64,000 nucleotides of DNA from contig NZ_CP107549.1 of the NCBI RefSeq assembly GCF_025837155.1, forward strand, positions 2,852,001 to 2,916,000. Reading direction: 5' to 3'. Below the pieces are notes generated by a model that saw only the letters and a list, made by a program, of their open reading frames with translations, was not told the origin of the DNA and searched no databases. The position numbers and the translations under genes were made by a program. Below are positions 41,737 to 52,290 of the stretch, one piece after another (the first letter of the stretch is position 1; the number at the start of each line of letters is the position of its first letter). The DNA comes from Pseudomonas sp. Z8(2022). GTDB lineage: Bacteria; Pseudomonadota; Gammaproteobacteria; Pseudomonadales; Pseudomonadaceae.

Positions 41737-42248
41737 CGCCGCCAAAAGCGGCCTGGCTTGCGGATGTTCGCCAAACTTGCCATCCCCTGCCCGCGCAAAC
41801 CTTTCTGGACGTGAGGCCGTCCGACGGATTCTTCAGGTTAAAGGCCGCAAAGGGTCACGAAGACTTCGGAAATAAAGCCTTGAGTATGATGCGCGATTCG
41901 CCCGCCGGGCGGTCGCGGTAACTGACAACCGCTGCGGAATCTGCGCGCGGCACCCGATTTTCAGCGATACGTGTAGGGTGGAGATGTACAACTGTCGGAC
42001 TGCGTAGCACATCGCTTGATCAAAGACGCCTCATCTCGTCCGCTACCGCCAGTTGATTCCTCTTCCTGACTGAGTGCTTCTGTCACCACAGCAAGCAGGA
42101 GACGTCCGTCGCGACCGCAGCCTGATATGGCTGGCCGTCGCTAGACAGTGGAACGATTTACGACCGTTTCTGACGCGCCTGACACCGACCCTGAGAGTCG
42201 TGTGTGCCTGACGTGGCTTCCGGTAGCCCCGGAACCCATTGGTACCAC
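41737..42248 (+). other. Long 5' untranslated leader of rne
   Basis: About 510 bases separate the predicted rne transcription start from the rne ATG, with no convincing gene between. In E. coli the rne leader of about 360 bases folds into hairpins that RNase E itself cleaves to limit its own synthesis, so a similar role is likely. Stem-forming GC-rich stretches are present (for example 41930-41960), but no detailed fold was worked out. Confidence 0.6.
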
Positions 42249-45200
42249 ATGAAAAGAATGCTAATTAACGCAACTCAGCCCGAAGAGTTGCGTGTTGCCC
42301 TGGTAGACGGCCAAAAACTCTACGACCTGGACATCGAGTCCGGCGCCCGCGAACAGAAGAAGGCCAATATCTACAAAGGCCGCATCACCCGCGTTGAACC
42401 CAGCCTTGAAGCCGCTTTCGTCGATTTCGGTTCCGAACGCCACGGTTTCCTCCCCCTCAAAGAAATCTCCCGCGAATACTTCTCCAAAGCCCCTGAAGGC
42501 GGCCGCATCAACATCAAGGATGTACTCAAGGAAGGCCAGGAAGTCATCGTCCAGGTCGAGAAGGAAGAGCGCGGCAACAAGGGCGCAGCCCTGACCACCT
42601 TCATCAGCCTCGCCGGCCGCTACCTTGTTCTGATGCCGAACAACCCGCGTGCAGGTGGCATCTCCCGCCGCATCGAAGGTGAAGAGCGCAACGAACTGCG
42701 CGAGGCCCTGAACGGTCTCGACGCTCCGGCCGACATGGGCCTGATCGTGCGCACCGCCGGCCTGGGTCGCTCCAGCGAAGAAATGCAGTGGGACCTCGAC
42801 TACCTGCTGCAACTGTGGACCGCCATCAAGGAAGCCTCCACCAGCCGCCCTGCCCCCTTCCTGATCTATCAGGAATCCAACGTCATCATCCGCGCCATCC
42901 GCGACTACCTGCGCCAGGACATCGGCGAAGTACTGGTCGACAGCGTCGAAGCCCAGGAAGAAGCACTCGCCTTCATTCAGCAGGTGATGCCGCAGTACGC
43001 CAGCAAGATCAAGCTGTACGAAGACAGCGTCCCGCTGTTCAACCGCTTCCAGATCGAAAGCCAGATCGAAACCGCCTTCCAGCGTGAAGTGAAACTGCCG
43101 TCCGGCGGCTCCATCGTCATCGACCCGACCGAAGCACTGGTTTCCATCGACATCAACTCGGCACGCGCCACCAAGGGCAGCGACATCGAGGAAACCGCCC
43201 TGCAGACCAATCTGGAAGCGGCGGAAGAGATCGCCCGCCAGCTGCGTCTGCGTGATATCGGCGGTCTGATCGTCATCGACTTCATCGACATGACTCCGGT
43301 CAAGAACCAGCGCGCCGTCGAAGACAAGGTGCGCGAAGCCCTGGCTGCCGACCGTGCCCGTGTACAGGTTGGCCGCATCAGCCGCTTCGGCCTGCTGGAG
43401 ATGTCCCGTCAGCGCCTGCGCCCGTCCCTGGGCGAGACCAGCGGCATCGTCTGCCCGCGCTGCAACGGCCAGGGCATCATTCGCGACGTCGAATCACTGT
43501 CGCTGGCGATCCTGCGCCTGATCGAAGAGGAAGCCCTGAAGGACCGCACCGCCGAAGTACGCGCCCAGGTGCCGATCCCGGTCGCGGCCTTCCTGCTCAA
43601 CGAAAAACGCAACTCGATCACCAAGATCGAACTGCGCACCCGTGCACGCATCGTGATCCTGCCGAACGATCACCTGGAAACGCCGCATTTCGAAGTGCAG
43701 CGTCTGCGTGACGACAGCCCGGAAGCGCTGAGCGGCCAGACCAGCTACGAAATCGCTGCCACCGCCGAAGTCGAAGAAGCCACCGCTCACCCTGCCGCTG
43801 CTACGCGCACCCTGGTTCGCCAGGAAGCTGCGATCAAGGCAGCCCCGCGCAGCAGCGCGCCGGTAGCCGCCGAGCCGCAGGCACCGCTGGCCCCGACCAA
43901 GGCGCCTGAGCCGAGCCTGTTCAAGGGTCTGGTGAAGTCTCTGGTCAGCCTGTTCGCCGGCAAGGAAGAAGAAGCCCAGCCGGCTGTGCCCGAGAAAAAG
44001 AAGAACGAGCGTCAGCCGCGTGAAGAGCGCCGCAATGGTCGTCAGCAAAGCCGTAACCGTGGCGGTCGCCGCGATGACGAGCGCAAGTCCCGCGAAGAGC
44101 GTGCCCCGCGTGAAGAGCGCCAGGGTCGTGAACCGCGCGAGGAGCGTCAACCTCGTGAAGAGCGTCAGCCGCGTGAAGAACGTGCCCCGCGCGAAGGTCC
44201 GGAAAATCGCCGTGAGCGCAAGCCACGCGAAGAACGCACCCCACGTGAAGAACGTGTGCGCGAGCTGCGCGAGCCGCTGGATGCTGCCGGCAATGAACAG
44301 CGCGAAGAGCGCACCGAGCGCCAGCCCCGTGGCGAGCGTCAGGAGCGTCAGCGTCCGCCGCGCGAAGAGCGCCAGCCGCGTGCCGAGCAGGCCGAGGCTC
44401 TGCAGGACGAAGCGCTGCCGAACGAAGAGCAGCTGCAGGATGACGAGCAGGACAGCAACGACGGTGAACGTCCGCGCCGCCGCTCCCGTGGTCAGCGTCG
44501 TCGCAGCAATCGTCGCGAGCGTCAGCGTGATGCCGACGGCAACCTGATCGAAAGCGCCGAAAACAGCGAAGCCGCGACTAACGAAGCCCAGGCCGCCACC
44601 CCGGCTGCCGTAGCAGTTGCAGCCGCAGCAGTTGCCGAAAGCGTCGACAGCAGCGAGACAGTCGCCGGCGAGGCTCCGACTGTCGCAGCGCCGGTCGCTC
44701 AGGCTGAAGAGGCCCCTGCCGCCCAGCAGGCCGAGACGCAAACCGAAGCTGCCGCAAGCGAAGTGGTAGAAAGCACTCCGGTCGTGGAGAGCGTGGAGCA
44801 AGCACAACCAGCCGTTGTCGCCGAAGCTCCTGTTGCCGTGGAAGCAGCGGCCGCCGAGCCTGCAGTTCAGGCCGAGCCGGTTGCCGAAGCCGTTCAGCAA
44901 CCTGCCCCGGCAGTGGCCGAGGAAACGCCTGCTCCGGCACCGGTCCCGGCCAACGCTACCGGCCGTGCGCCGAACGACCCACGCGAAGTACGCCGTCGTC
45001 AGCGTGAAGCCGAGCGTCTGGCCCGCGAAGCTGCCCAGGCCGCTGCTGCCCCGGTTGCAGAAGCCACTCCGGTGGTGGAAGCAAGCGCTCCGGTAGAGGC
45101 CGAAGTCAGCACGGTCGAAACCGCGCCTGCAGCCGAGCCGGTCGTCGAAGCGACTCCGGTGGTCAGCGAGCCAAACGCAAGCGAAGCGGAAGAGCAAGCG

Positions 45201-45254
45201 CAGCCGGAAGAAGAAGCGCAAGCCGACCAGGAAGAGATCAAACCTCAGGCTTGA
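42249..45254 (+). CDS. rne: Ribonuclease E
   Basis: RNase E is the main endonuclease of mRNA decay and of rRNA and tRNA processing and the scaffold of the degradosome. The 1001-residue protein starts [18 protein letters not shown]. An S1 domain (about 38-118) is followed by the 5' sensor and DNase I-like domain with catalytic D301 (SIDINSAR) and D344 (IVIDFIDM). The zinc link is C402 and C405 in CPRCNGQG. Beyond about 520 the tail is low in complexity: an Arg/Glu-rich region with repeated PREER units (about 590-720), an [14 protein letters not shown] block, then an Ala/Glu/Pro/Val-rich stretch (about 770-997). Confidence 0.96.
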   Translation: MKRMLINATQPEELRVALVDGQKLYDLDIESGAREQKKANIYKGRITRVEPSLEAAFVDFGSERHGFLPLKEISREYFSKAPEGGRINIKDVLKEGQEVIVQVEKEERGNKGAALTTFISLAGRYLVLMPNNPRAGGISRRIEGEERNELREALNGLDAPADMGLIVRTAGLGRSSEEMQWDLDYLLQLWTAIKEASTSRPAPFLIYQESNVIIRAIRDYLRQDIGEVLVDSVEAQEEALAFIQQVMPQYASKIKLYEDSVPLFNRFQIESQIETAFQREVKLPSGGSIVIDPTEALVSIDINSARATKGSDIEETALQTNLEAAEEIARQLRLRDIGGLIVIDFIDMTPVKNQRAVEDKVREALAADRARVQVGRISRFGLLEMSRQRLRPSLGETSGIVCPRCNGQGIIRDVESLSLAILRLIEEEALKDRTAEVRAQVPIPVAAFLLNEKRNSITKIELRTRARIVILPNDHLETPHFEVQRLRDDSPEALSGQTSYEIAATAEVEEATAHPAAATRTLVRQEAAIKAAPRSSAPVAAEPQAPLAPTKAPEPSLFKGLVKSLVSLFAGKEEEAQPAVPEKKKNERQPREERRNGRQQSRNRGGRRDDERKSREERAPREERQGREPREERQPREERQPREERAPREGPENRRERKPREERTPREERVRELREPLDAAGNEQREERTERQPRGERQERQRPPREERQPRAEQAEALQDEALPNEEQLQDDEQDSNDGERPRRRSRGQRRRSNRRERQRDADGNLIESAENSEAATNEAQAATPAAVAVAAAAVAESVDSSETVAGEAPTVAAPVAQAEEAPAAQQAETQTEAAASEVVESTPVVESVEQAQPAVVAEAPVAVEAAAAEPAVQAEPVAEAVQQPAPAVAEETPAPAPVPANATGRAPNDPREVRRRQREAERLAREAAQAAAAPVAEATPVVEASAPVEAEVSTVETAPAAEPVVEATPVVSEPNASEAEEQAQPEEEAQADQEEIKPQA

Positions 45255-45271
45255 TCCTTCCGGTGGTACTA

Positions 45272-45301
45272 AAAAAGGGGATGCCTAGGCATCCCCTTTT
45301 T
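45272..45301. terminator. Terminator after rne, bidirectional
   Basis: The perfect palindrome GGGGATGCCTAGGCATCCCC (45277-45296) is flanked by an A-run and a T-run, so it can end both rne and the convergent murB transcription. Confidence 0.85.
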
Positions 45302-45334
45302 CATGTCCGCGCGGCGTAATCCGCACGCCTCACA

Positions 45335-45349
45335 CCGGATTGCATCCGG
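45335..45349. repeat. Degenerate single REP core
   Basis: CCGGATTGCATCCGG has the core of the REP family seen at 8.2, 27.9 and 57.9 kb, without its partner. It lies just beyond the murB stop. Confidence 0.55.
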
Positions 45350-45355
45350 CATAGA

Positions 45356-46375
45356 TCAAAGCACGTTGGGTTCGATTTCCAGCGCTACACCAAAGCGCTG
45401 CAGGATATCGCTCTGAATACGCTGCGCCAGTTGCAGCAGCTGCGCCCCCGAGGCATTGCCGTAGTTGACCAACACCAGCGCCTGCAGGCGGTGCACGCCG
45501 GCATCACCCTCACGCACGCCCTTCCAGCCTGCCCGCTCGATCAGCCAGCCGGCCGCCAGCTTGACCAGACCATCGCCAGCCGGATAACTGACCAGATCGG
45601 CATGCTCGGCACGAATGCGCTCGGCCAGTTCGAACGACACCACCGGGTTCTTGAAGAAACTGCCGGCATTACCCAGCTCTGCAGGATTGGGCAGTTTTTC
45701 GCTGCGAATGGCGCATATCGCCTGGCTGACATCGCCGGCAGTCGGTACTTCAACGCCCATTTGTGCCAGACGCTGACGTACCGGACCGTAGTCCAGGCGC
45801 AGCGAAGCCCGGCGACTCAGGCGAAAACGTACACGCAAGATCAGCCAGCGCCCGGCTTCACGTTTGAACAGGCTGTCACGGTAGGCGAAGGCGCACTCGT
45901 CAAGGACGAAGTCACGCAGCTCCCCGGTGTGCCGGTCCAGCGCGGTCAGCCCGGCGAACAGGTCCTTGATCTCCACACCGTAGGCACCGATGTTCTGCAT
46001 CGGCGCAGCGCCGACGGTACCAGGAATCAGGCTGAGGTTTTCCAGACCATTGAGCCCCTGCGCAAGGCTCCACTGCACGAACGGGTGCCAGGGCTCGCCG
46101 GCTTCGGCCTCCACCAGCACCTGACCGCCATCTTCTTCGAGGACGCGAATGCCACGACTGGCCATGCGCAGCACCAGCGCCTCGACATCCCGCGTCAGCA
46201 GCAGGTTGCTGCCACCACCAATGACCAGCGGCGGCAAGCCCAGTTGCGCGGCAAGGCTCAATGCCTCGCGCACCTCATCATCGTTATGGGCCTCGACAAA
46301 GCGACGGGCGCGCACATCGACGCCGAAGCTGTTGAAGGCCTTGAGCGACACATCGCTCTGCAGATTCAGGCTCAC
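45356..46375 (-). CDS. murB: UDP-N-acetylenolpyruvoylglucosamine reductase
   Basis: MurB reduces UDP-enolpyruvyl-GlcNAc to UDP-MurNAc with NADPH and FAD. The 339-residue type I enzyme has FAD-binding IGGGSNLLL and GTVGAAPMQNIGAYG, and the catalytic serine in GNAGSFFKNP. It overlaps the end of the phosphatase gene by four bases. It is the last gene of a cluster that begins with comEC. Confidence 0.95.
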   Translation of the reverse strand: MSLNLQSDVSLKAFNSFGVDVRARRFVEAHNDDEVREALSLAAQLGLPPLVIGGGSNLLLTRDVEALVLRMASRGIRVLEEDGGQVLVEAEAGEPWHPFVQWSLAQGLNGLENLSLIPGTVGAAPMQNIGAYGVEIKDLFAGLTALDRHTGELRDFVLDECAFAYRDSLFKREAGRWLILRVRFRLSRRASLRLDYGPVRQRLAQMGVEVPTAGDVSQAICAIRSEKLPNPAELGNAGSFFKNPVVSFELAERIRAEHADLVSYPAGDGLVKLAAGWLIERAGWKGVREGDAGVHRLQALVLVNYGNASGAQLLQLAQRIQSDILQRFGVALEIEPNVL

Positions 46376-46836
46376 AGGCGCCCCTTGATTTCCAAGAGAA
46401 GCGCATCGCTGGCCTGCTCGATCAGATCCAGAACCTGCTCGAAGCCATCTTCGCCGCCGTAGTAAGGATCCGGCACTTCATCCAGCGCCAGACCAAAGCG
46501 ACGCAGGTACAGATCGAGATCAGCATGCGCATCGGCCGGACGCAACGCCTTGAGGTTGCGCAGGTTGCTCTGATCCATGGCCAGGATCAGGTCGAAACGC
46601 CGGAAGTCTGCGACCTCGACCTGGCGCGCGCGCTGCGCGGACAGGTCATAGCCACGGCGCAGGGCGGCCTGACGGGTGCGGCCGTCCGGTGCCTTGCCCA
46701 CATGCCAGTCGCCGGTGCCGGCGGAATCCACCTGCACGCGATCCTCCAGGCCGGCGGCGCGCAGCTTGTGACGCAGCACGCCTTCGGCGGTGGGCGAACG
46801 GCAGATATTGCCCAGGCAAACGAACAGGACCTTCAT
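46372..46836 (-). CDS. Low molecular weight protein-tyrosine phosphatase
   Basis: A 154-residue phosphatase. The P-loop is CLGNICRSPTAEG near the N-terminus and the general acid aspartate is in VPDPYYGGEDGF. Some relatives (Wzb, Etp) act in polysaccharide export, but no wzc-type kinase is near. Two adjacent ATG codons (46839 and 46836) overlap the kdsB stop; the second is favoured because the GGGGGG site abuts the first. Confidence 0.92.
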   Translation of the reverse strand: MKVLFVCLGNICRSPTAEGVLRHKLRAAGLEDRVQVDSAGTGDWHVGKAPDGRTRQAALRRGYDLSAQRARQVEVADFRRFDLILAMDQSNLRNLKALRPADAHADLDLYLRRFGLALDEVPDPYYGGEDGFEQVLDLIEQASDALLLEIKGRL

Positions 46837-47600
46837 CATCCCCCCAGCAGGCGGCGCACCCGCTCCAGGTCTTCGGCGGTGTCTACCCCGGCGGCCGGAG
46901 CTTCCAGAGCATCAGCGACATGAATGCGTACACCGTTGTACAACGCACGCAGTTGTTCCAGGCATTCGGTGTCTTCCAGCCAGCACGGCCCCCAGGCCAC
47001 GAAGTCATGCAGAAAGCCGGCGCGGTAAGCGTAGATGCCGATATGCCGGCGGTACGGCACACCCTGCGGCAACACATCTCGGCTCTTGGCAAAGGCATCG
47101 CGCGCCCAGGCAAGCGGCGCACGGCTGAATGCCAGGGCCAGACCGTTCTTGTCGGCGACCACCTTGACCACATTGGGATTGAACAGCGCGGTGACGTCCT
47201 CGATGGGCTCGGCCAGGGTGGCGATACCCGCCTGCGGATTGGCTGCCAGGTTGGCTGCCACCTGATCGATGATCACCGGCGGGATCAGCGGTTCGTCGCC
47301 CTGCACGTTGACCACGATGGCATCGGCCGGCAGGCCGAGCTGGGTGGCCACTTCGGCCAGGCGGTCAGTACCGGAATTGTGATCCTCACGGGTCAGCAGC
47401 ACCTCGGCGCCGAAGGCCTGGCAGGCATCGACGATGCGCGCATCGTCGGTGGCGATGACTACGCGATCAGCCGAGCTTTTTTGCGCCTGTTCCCAGACGT
47501 GCTGCACCATAGGCTTGCCGGCAATGTCCTGCAAAGGCTTGCCCGGCAGGCGGGTGGAGGCGTAGCGGGCGGGGATTACAACGGTAAAGGCTGCACTCAT
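46836..47600 (-). CDS. kdsB: CMP-KDO synthetase
   Basis: KdsB activates 3-deoxy-manno-octulosonate with CTP for lipopolysaccharide core synthesis. The 254-residue protein has the nucleotide-binding [14 protein letters not shown] and the metal site in [12 protein letters not shown]. It lies with lpxK and murB, joining LPS and wall synthesis. Its start directly adjoins the stop of the Trm112-like gene. Confidence 0.96.
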   Translation of the reverse strand: MSAAFTVVIPARYASTRLPGKPLQDIAGKPMVQHVWEQAQKSSADRVVIATDDARIVDACQAFGAEVLLTREDHNSGTDRLAEVATQLGLPADAIVVNVQGDEPLIPPVIIDQVAANLAANPQAGIATLAEPIEDVTALFNPNVVKVVADKNGLALAFSRAPLAWARDAFAKSRDVLPQGVPYRRHIGIYAYRAGFLHDFVAWGPCWLEDTECLEQLRALYNGVRIHVADALEAPAAGVDTAEDLERVRRLLGG

Positions 47601-47786
47601 TTACTTGTCCAGACGCTCGTCGGTATTCAGGGTGCGGGCTTCGCTTTCCAGCATCACCGGAATGCCGTCGCGGATCGGGTAGGCCACGCCGGCGCCCTTG
47701 CTGATCAGTTCGGTCTTGTCTTCGGAGAGCTGCAGCGGGCCCTTGCAGATCGGGCAGGCGAGAATGTCGAGCAGTTTAAGGTCCAT
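47601..47786 (-). CDS. Trm112-like small zinc-ribbon protein (YcaR)
   Basis: A 61-residue protein of the Trm112/UPF0434 family. One CxxC (C11, C14 in ACPICKG) is seen and a Pro-Ile-Arg-Asp-Gly-Ile-Pro segment is conserved. Eukaryotic Trm112 activates methyltransferases; the bacterial role is unclear. The lpxK-ycaR-kdsB order is conserved. Confidence 0.92.
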   Translation of the reverse strand: MDLKLLDILACPICKGPLQLSEDKTELISKGAGVAYPIRDGIPVMLESEARTLNTDERLDK

Positions 47787-47808
47787 GGCGCAGTCCTTGA
47801 TGGGGTCC

Positions 47809-48810
47809 TCAAGACCCCGGTATGAGGCGAGCCAGCTCCTTGTCCAGCCAGTCGACGAAGGCCGGCGCAGGCACGGCTTCGACGGCCAGGTACCACCAGT
47901 CGGCGGCGGCGAAGGCCCGGCATTTCACCGCATCCTTTTCCGTCATCAGCAGCGGCAGCGACGGCTCGAAACTGAGCTGGGCGGCATCGTACTGCGCGTG
48001 GTCGGCAAAGGGGTGCGGAACCGGTCGCCAGTTTAGCGCTTCGAGGGTATTGAAGAAACGTTGCGGGTTGCCGATCCCGGCGACTGCATGCATGTGCTGG
48101 CCAGGAGGAAAATGATCCAGCCCGACGCGCTCGCCACTGGCCAGATTGACCAGCGCGCTCGGCTGCAGGCCAAAGGCATAGCCATCGCTGCGGTCGGCTT
48201 CGGCACCGTTGAACAGCACCGCATCCACCTCATTCAGGCGTTCGGCCGGCTCGCGCAGCGGCCCGGCCGGGAGACAGCGACGATTGCCCAGGCCGCGGGC
48301 GGCATCAATCAGTACCAGCTCCAGATCGCGCGCCAGACGGTAGTGCTGCAGGCCATCGTCGCAGAGGATCAGGTCCAGAGCCTCTTCAGCCAGCAGCGCA
48401 CGTACGGCGCGGCTGCGGTCCGGGTCAATCATCAGCGGCACACCCGTGCGCTGCGCGATCAGCAGCGGCTCGTCACCGGCCTGACTTGCGGGCTGATCGG
48501 CACGCACGCGCCATGGCAGGCTCGGCGGCGCGGCGCCATAACCGCGGCTGACCACGCCCACCTTGAGCCCACGGGCTCGGCAATGCTCGATCAGAAAGAG
48601 GATCAGCGGCGTCTTGCCGGTGCCGCCGACGGTGATGTTGCCCACTACCAGCACCGGCACCGGCGCGCGGTAGATTTCGCTCTGGCCGGCCAGGAAACGC
48701 GCACGCTTGCCCTGTACCACGCGGCGATACAACCACTCCAGCGGGCGCAATAGAACCAGCGCCGGATGACCGCGGTACCAGGCCTCGAGCAAGCGATCCG
48801 CAGCGCTCAC
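47809..48810 (-). CDS. lpxK: Tetraacyldisaccharide 4'-kinase
   Basis: LpxK phosphorylates the lipid A precursor to lipid IVA at the inner membrane. The 333-residue protein has the P-loop [13 protein letters not shown], the [10 protein letters not shown] block and an N-terminal hydrophobic helix. Its start directly follows the exbD stop. Confidence 0.95.
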   Translation of the reverse strand: MSAADRLLEAWYRGHPALVLLRPLEWLYRRVVQGKRARFLAGQSEIYRAPVPVLVVGNITVGGTGKTPLILFLIEHCRARGLKVGVVSRGYGAAPPSLPWRVRADQPASQAGDEPLLIAQRTGVPLMIDPDRSRAVRALLAEEALDLILCDDGLQHYRLARDLELVLIDAARGLGNRRCLPAGPLREPAERLNEVDAVLFNGAEADRSDGYAFGLQPSALVNLASGERVGLDHFPPGQHMHAVAGIGNPQRFFNTLEALNWRPVPHPFADHAQYDAAQLSFEPSLPLLMTEKDAVKCRAFAAADWWYLAVEAVPAPAFVDWLDKELARLIPGS

Positions 48811-49239
48811 TTAGGGACTTTCCTGTGCTTCCACCGTGGTGATGCGCAGGTGCGAGAAACCCAGCTTGCCGGCAGCGTCCATGGCGGTGATCACCGCCTG
48901 GTGTGGCGTCTTGCCGTCGGCGCTGATGATCAGCGGCAAACTGTTGTCGCCGGCGGATTCCTTCTGCAACGCCGCCATCAGATTGCTCAGGTTGCTCTCC
49001 AGCAGCGCCTTGCCATTGACCGAGTAGGCGCCATCGACACCGATCAGCACCTCGACCTGCTTCAGCTCGGTCTGCTCCGGCGGCGTGCCGCTGGCTGCCT
49101 CGGGCAGATCGACCTTGAGCTGGGTCTCGCGGGTGAAGGTGGTGGTGACCACGAAGAACAGCAACAGGATGAATACCACGTCGATCAACGAGGCCAGGTT
49201 GATCTCGACGTTCTCCCGCGGTTTGCGCCGGAATTTCAC
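48811..49239 (-). CDS. ExbD/TolR family proton channel subunit
   Basis: A 142-residue inner-membrane protein with a single TM helix (LIDVVFILLLFFVVTTTF) carrying the proton-pathway aspartate, then a periplasmic domain. With the ExbB-like neighbour it forms a proton-driven motor. There is no TonB nearby; in Pseudomonas this pair lies with lpxK and comEC and its client is not known. It overlaps the exbB stop by four bases. Confidence 0.92.
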   Translation of the reverse strand: MKFRRKPRENVEINLASLIDVVFILLLFFVVTTTFTRETQLKVDLPEAASGTPPEQTELKQVEVLIGVDGAYSVNGKALLESNLSNLMAALQKESAGDNSLPLIISADGKTPHQAVITAMDAAGKLGFSHLRITTVEAQESP

Positions 49240-49868
49240 GCCTTGCCCTCACCCAGGTCGACGTCGCGATCACCCTGGACCATTTCAACCAGTTTGATCG
49301 CTTCCTGCTCCATGCCCACCACCAGCTCGTCGACACGGCGCTGCAGGTAGCGATGGAAGAACAGTGCCGGGATCGCCACCATCAGGCCGGCTGCGGTGGT
49401 GATCAGGGCCTTGGAGATACCGCCGGCGAGCATCGGCGCATTGGCCATGCCTGCGCCCATGAAGGAGCTGAAGATCTCGATCATGCCCAGCACCGTACCG
49501 AGCAGACCAAGCAGCGGCGCGATGCCGGCGATGGTGCCAAGGGCGTTGAGGTAACGCTCCAGATCATGGATCACGCGCGCGGCGGCCTCCTCGATGCACT
49601 CCTTCATGATCTCGCGACCATGCTTGGAGTTGGCCAGACCGGCAGCGAGAATCTGCCCCAGCGGCGAATCCTCACGCAGCTCCTTGAGCTTCTGGTTGTT
49701 GAGTTTCTTGTCCTTGATCCAGCGCCACACCTGGGCCAGCAGATTGGCCGGGGTGACGCGGGCGGGCCGCAGGGTCCAAAGACGCTCGGCAACGATACCG
49801 GCAGCAGCGATGGAACAGAGAATGATCGGCAGCATTATCCAGCCGCCAGCTTTGACCAGTTCCCACAC
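49236..49868 (-). CDS. ExbB/TolQ family proton channel subunit
   Basis: A 210-residue protein with three TM segments: about 8-28, and the pair around GTIAGIAPLLGLLGTVLGMIE and ALITTAAGLMVAIPALFF. It is the partner of the ExbD-like protein. The GTG at 49868 (MWELVKAGGWIM) behind GAGGGGGATT is preferred over a GTG eleven codons upstream. Confidence 0.92.
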   Translation of the reverse strand: MWELVKAGGWIMLPIILCSIAAAGIVAERLWTLRPARVTPANLLAQVWRWIKDKKLNNQKLKELREDSPLGQILAAGLANSKHGREIMKECIEEAAARVIHDLERYLNALGTIAGIAPLLGLLGTVLGMIEIFSSFMGAGMANAPMLAGGISKALITTAAGLMVAIPALFFHRYLQRRVDELVVGMEQEAIKLVEMVQGDRDVDLGEGKA

Positions 49869-49940
49869 GGTAGAGAATCCCCCTCGAAAAAGTGGCGCCA
49901 CTCTAGCATAGGGTTAAGCCCTCGCCGACCGCCGCCGTTC

Positions 49941-52166
49941 TCATTTTTCCCGCCAGAAACGTGGTTCGTGTCGCAACGCCCGCGCTGCGCCATGCTCACC
50001 CAGGCGCAGATGCAGGGCACCGTCGCGCGCGGTGTCGTGTACCTCGACACCCGCAGCCCGATAACGCGCCAGCACCTGTGGATGAGGATGGCCGAAGGCA
50101 TTGTGGCGACTGCGGGTGATCAGCACATTCTGCGCTCCGACTGCATCGATGAACGACTGGCTGGACGAGGTACGACTGCCGTGATGGGGCGCCAGCAGCC
50201 ACTGCGACGCCAGAGGAAAGTCGGACTGAATCAGGGCCCGCTCGGCCTGTACGTCGATATCGCCGGTCAACAGCAGACGCTCGCCCGCAGCCTCGACCTG
50301 CAGAACGCAGGACAGCTGGTTGCCGCTACCGGCGCTCTCCCACTGCCACAACCGGAAGTCCACCTCGTTCCATTGCCAGACCAGCCCCGACTCGCAGGAG
50401 TCGGCGCCAAGCTCATCGGCCAGTCGTTGCGGCTCACCGCTGATCACCCTTGAGACAGGCATCCCGGCCTTGATGGCCGCAGCGCCGCCAGCATGATCGT
50501 TGTCCGCATGGCTGAGCAGCATCAGGTCGAGCTGCCGCAGGTTAAGCGCCCGCAACGAAGGCAGGACGATACGCTCACCGGTATCGAAGTCACCGAAGCG
50601 CGGCCCAGCGTCGTACAACAGGGCGTGCTCCCGGGTGCGTACCAGCACTGCCAGCCCCTGGCCTACATCCAGCACCCAGACATCGGCGCGCCCCTCCTCC
50701 ATATGCGGTGCAGGCAACAGCAAGGCGGGCAGCATCAGCGCAATACCGGGCAGACGCAGGGGTACCTCGGCTGGCAACAGAAGCAGCTGCGCCCCCAGCG
50801 CAGCCAGTAGCCAGGCCCATAGCGGCAGGACGCTCGGCAACCAGGCGGGCAGCCAGTCGGCGATGATGCCGAGCAATTCGAACAGCAGGTGCAATGCCCC
50901 ACCGGCCAGCCACAACAGCCCCTCACCCAGCACGGGAACAGGCAGCAGCAATGTGCCCAGCAAGGCCAGGGGCACCACAACCAAGCCGACCCAGGGTACG
51001 GCGATCAGGTTGGCCAGCGGGCCGCTGCTGCTGACTGGCAGGCCAAGGATCAACATCATCGGCAACAGGCCGATGGCCATGGTCCACTGCGCACGCGTCA
51101 GACCGCGCCACCAACCCCAGACGCCGAGCCGACCGCCAAACACCAGAGCCAGAATCGCCACCGCCGAAAACGACAGCCAGAAGCCCGGCTGCAATGACGC
51201 CAGCGGCTCCAGCAGCAGAACCACGATCAAGGCCAGCAACAATGGCCACCACGCGCCCAGGTGACGAAAGCGCAGGCGCCACAGCAGGACCAGCGCGACC
51301 ATCACGCAAGCTCTGCGCACCGGCACCTCGAAGCCTGCCAGCAAGCCGTAGACCAAGGCTCCGCCCAGGGCCAGGACGCAGGCACAAGGCAACCATGGCC
51401 AACGCGCCGGCCATGCACCGAGCTTTGCCAGCAATGCCACCAGACCGTAGAGAAAACCGGCCAGCAACCCGATGTGCTGTCCCGAGATGACCATCAGATG
51501 CACCGTGCCGGTGTGCTGCAGCAGGCGCCAGTCACGGGTACTCAAACCCGAACCGTCTCCCAGTACCAGCGCGGCGATAGCGCCCTCTCTGTGAAAAGCC
51601 GGCACGGCCAGCAACTGCTGGCGCAGACTGTCGCGCCAACTGCCCAGGCCCGTGGCTGGCGCCAGGCGCTTTCCGGATTTGACCGTGCCCGTGGCGCCGA
51701 TTCGCTGCGCCAGCAGCCAGGCTTCGTAGTCGAAGCTCTGCGGATTGACCAGGCCGTGCGGACGTTTCAGGTTGACCGCCAGACGCCAGCGCTCGCCGCC
51801 CTGCACCGCCGGCCCGCCATACCAGGCCACGAGTAACCTTCTCGGCAACTCTGCGCGACGCGAGTGCGCCTCCTCCAGCAGGAAGCGCACCACGCCATCG
51901 GATACCTCGGGCAAGCCGACCACCCGCCCCTCCAGCCACAACGTGCGGCCATCGAGCCGAGAATCGAGGCGATCATCCAGCGCCCACTGCGCCGAGTTGC
52001 AGGCCCAGGCCAGTCCCAGCAAGAAGAACCCCAGTGGATAGAGGCGCGAGAGCAGCAACGCCAGGCCGGTAAAAGCTGCGATCAGCAACAGCCAGCCTGG
52101 CGGCAGGCTGGGTAGAAAGCGCAAAGTGAGCAGGCCCAAGGCCAGAGCCAACATCCCTGTACGCAT
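49941..52166 (-). CDS. comEC: DNA internalisation protein ComEC/Rec2
   Basis: ComEC forms the inner-membrane channel that takes in single-stranded DNA in natural transformation. The 741-residue protein has N-terminal helices, an OB-like region, the Competence domain of multiple TM segments (about 220-500) and a C-terminal metallo-beta-lactamase-like domain with LSHADNDHAGGAAA. The ATG at 52166 follows GGGAGG with short spacing. All parts look intact, so the gene could be functional. Confidence 0.93.
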   Translation of the reverse strand: MRTGMLALALGLLTLRFLPSLPPGWLLLIAAFTGLALLLSRLYPLGFFLLGLAWACNSAQWALDDRLDSRLDGRTLWLEGRVVGLPEVSDGVVRFLLEEAHSRRAELPRRLLVAWYGGPAVQGGERWRLAVNLKRPHGLVNPQSFDYEAWLLAQRIGATGTVKSGKRLAPATGLGSWRDSLRQQLLAVPAFHREGAIAALVLGDGSGLSTRDWRLLQHTGTVHLMVISGQHIGLLAGFLYGLVALLAKLGAWPARWPWLPCACVLALGGALVYGLLAGFEVPVRRACVMVALVLLWRLRFRHLGAWWPLLLALIVVLLLEPLASLQPGFWLSFSAVAILALVFGGRLGVWGWWRGLTRAQWTMAIGLLPMMLILGLPVSSSGPLANLIAVPWVGLVVVPLALLGTLLLPVPVLGEGLLWLAGGALHLLFELLGIIADWLPAWLPSVLPLWAWLLAALGAQLLLLPAEVPLRLPGIALMLPALLLPAPHMEEGRADVWVLDVGQGLAVLVRTREHALLYDAGPRFGDFDTGERIVLPSLRALNLRQLDLMLLSHADNDHAGGAAAIKAGMPVSRVISGEPQRLADELGADSCESGLVWQWNEVDFRLWQWESAGSGNQLSCVLQVEAAGERLLLTGDIDVQAERALIQSDFPLASQWLLAPHHGSRTSSSQSFIDAVGAQNVLITRSRHNAFGHPHPQVLARYRAAGVEVHDTARDGALHLRLGEHGAARALRHEPRFWREK

Positions 52167-52290
52167 CGCTCCTCCCTGCTCATCGAGCTCTTGAGCGCCT
52201 CCGGCGCTCACCTTCGGTCACAATATGAAAACGCTGGCCAGGCCGAATCCGTGCATAATATCGGCGCTTTTGCATGCCTAGAGACTCTTC

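Noticed and set aside
44010..44400. Tandem-like repeats that could suggest a CRISPR array or minisatellite
   Set aside because: They are in frame within rne and encode PREER units; unit length and spacers do not fit CRISPR.
43494..45221. A 575-codon open frame antisense to rne
   Set aside because: It mirrors the GC-rich, low-complexity RNase E tail; the translation is compositionally biased and matches no family.
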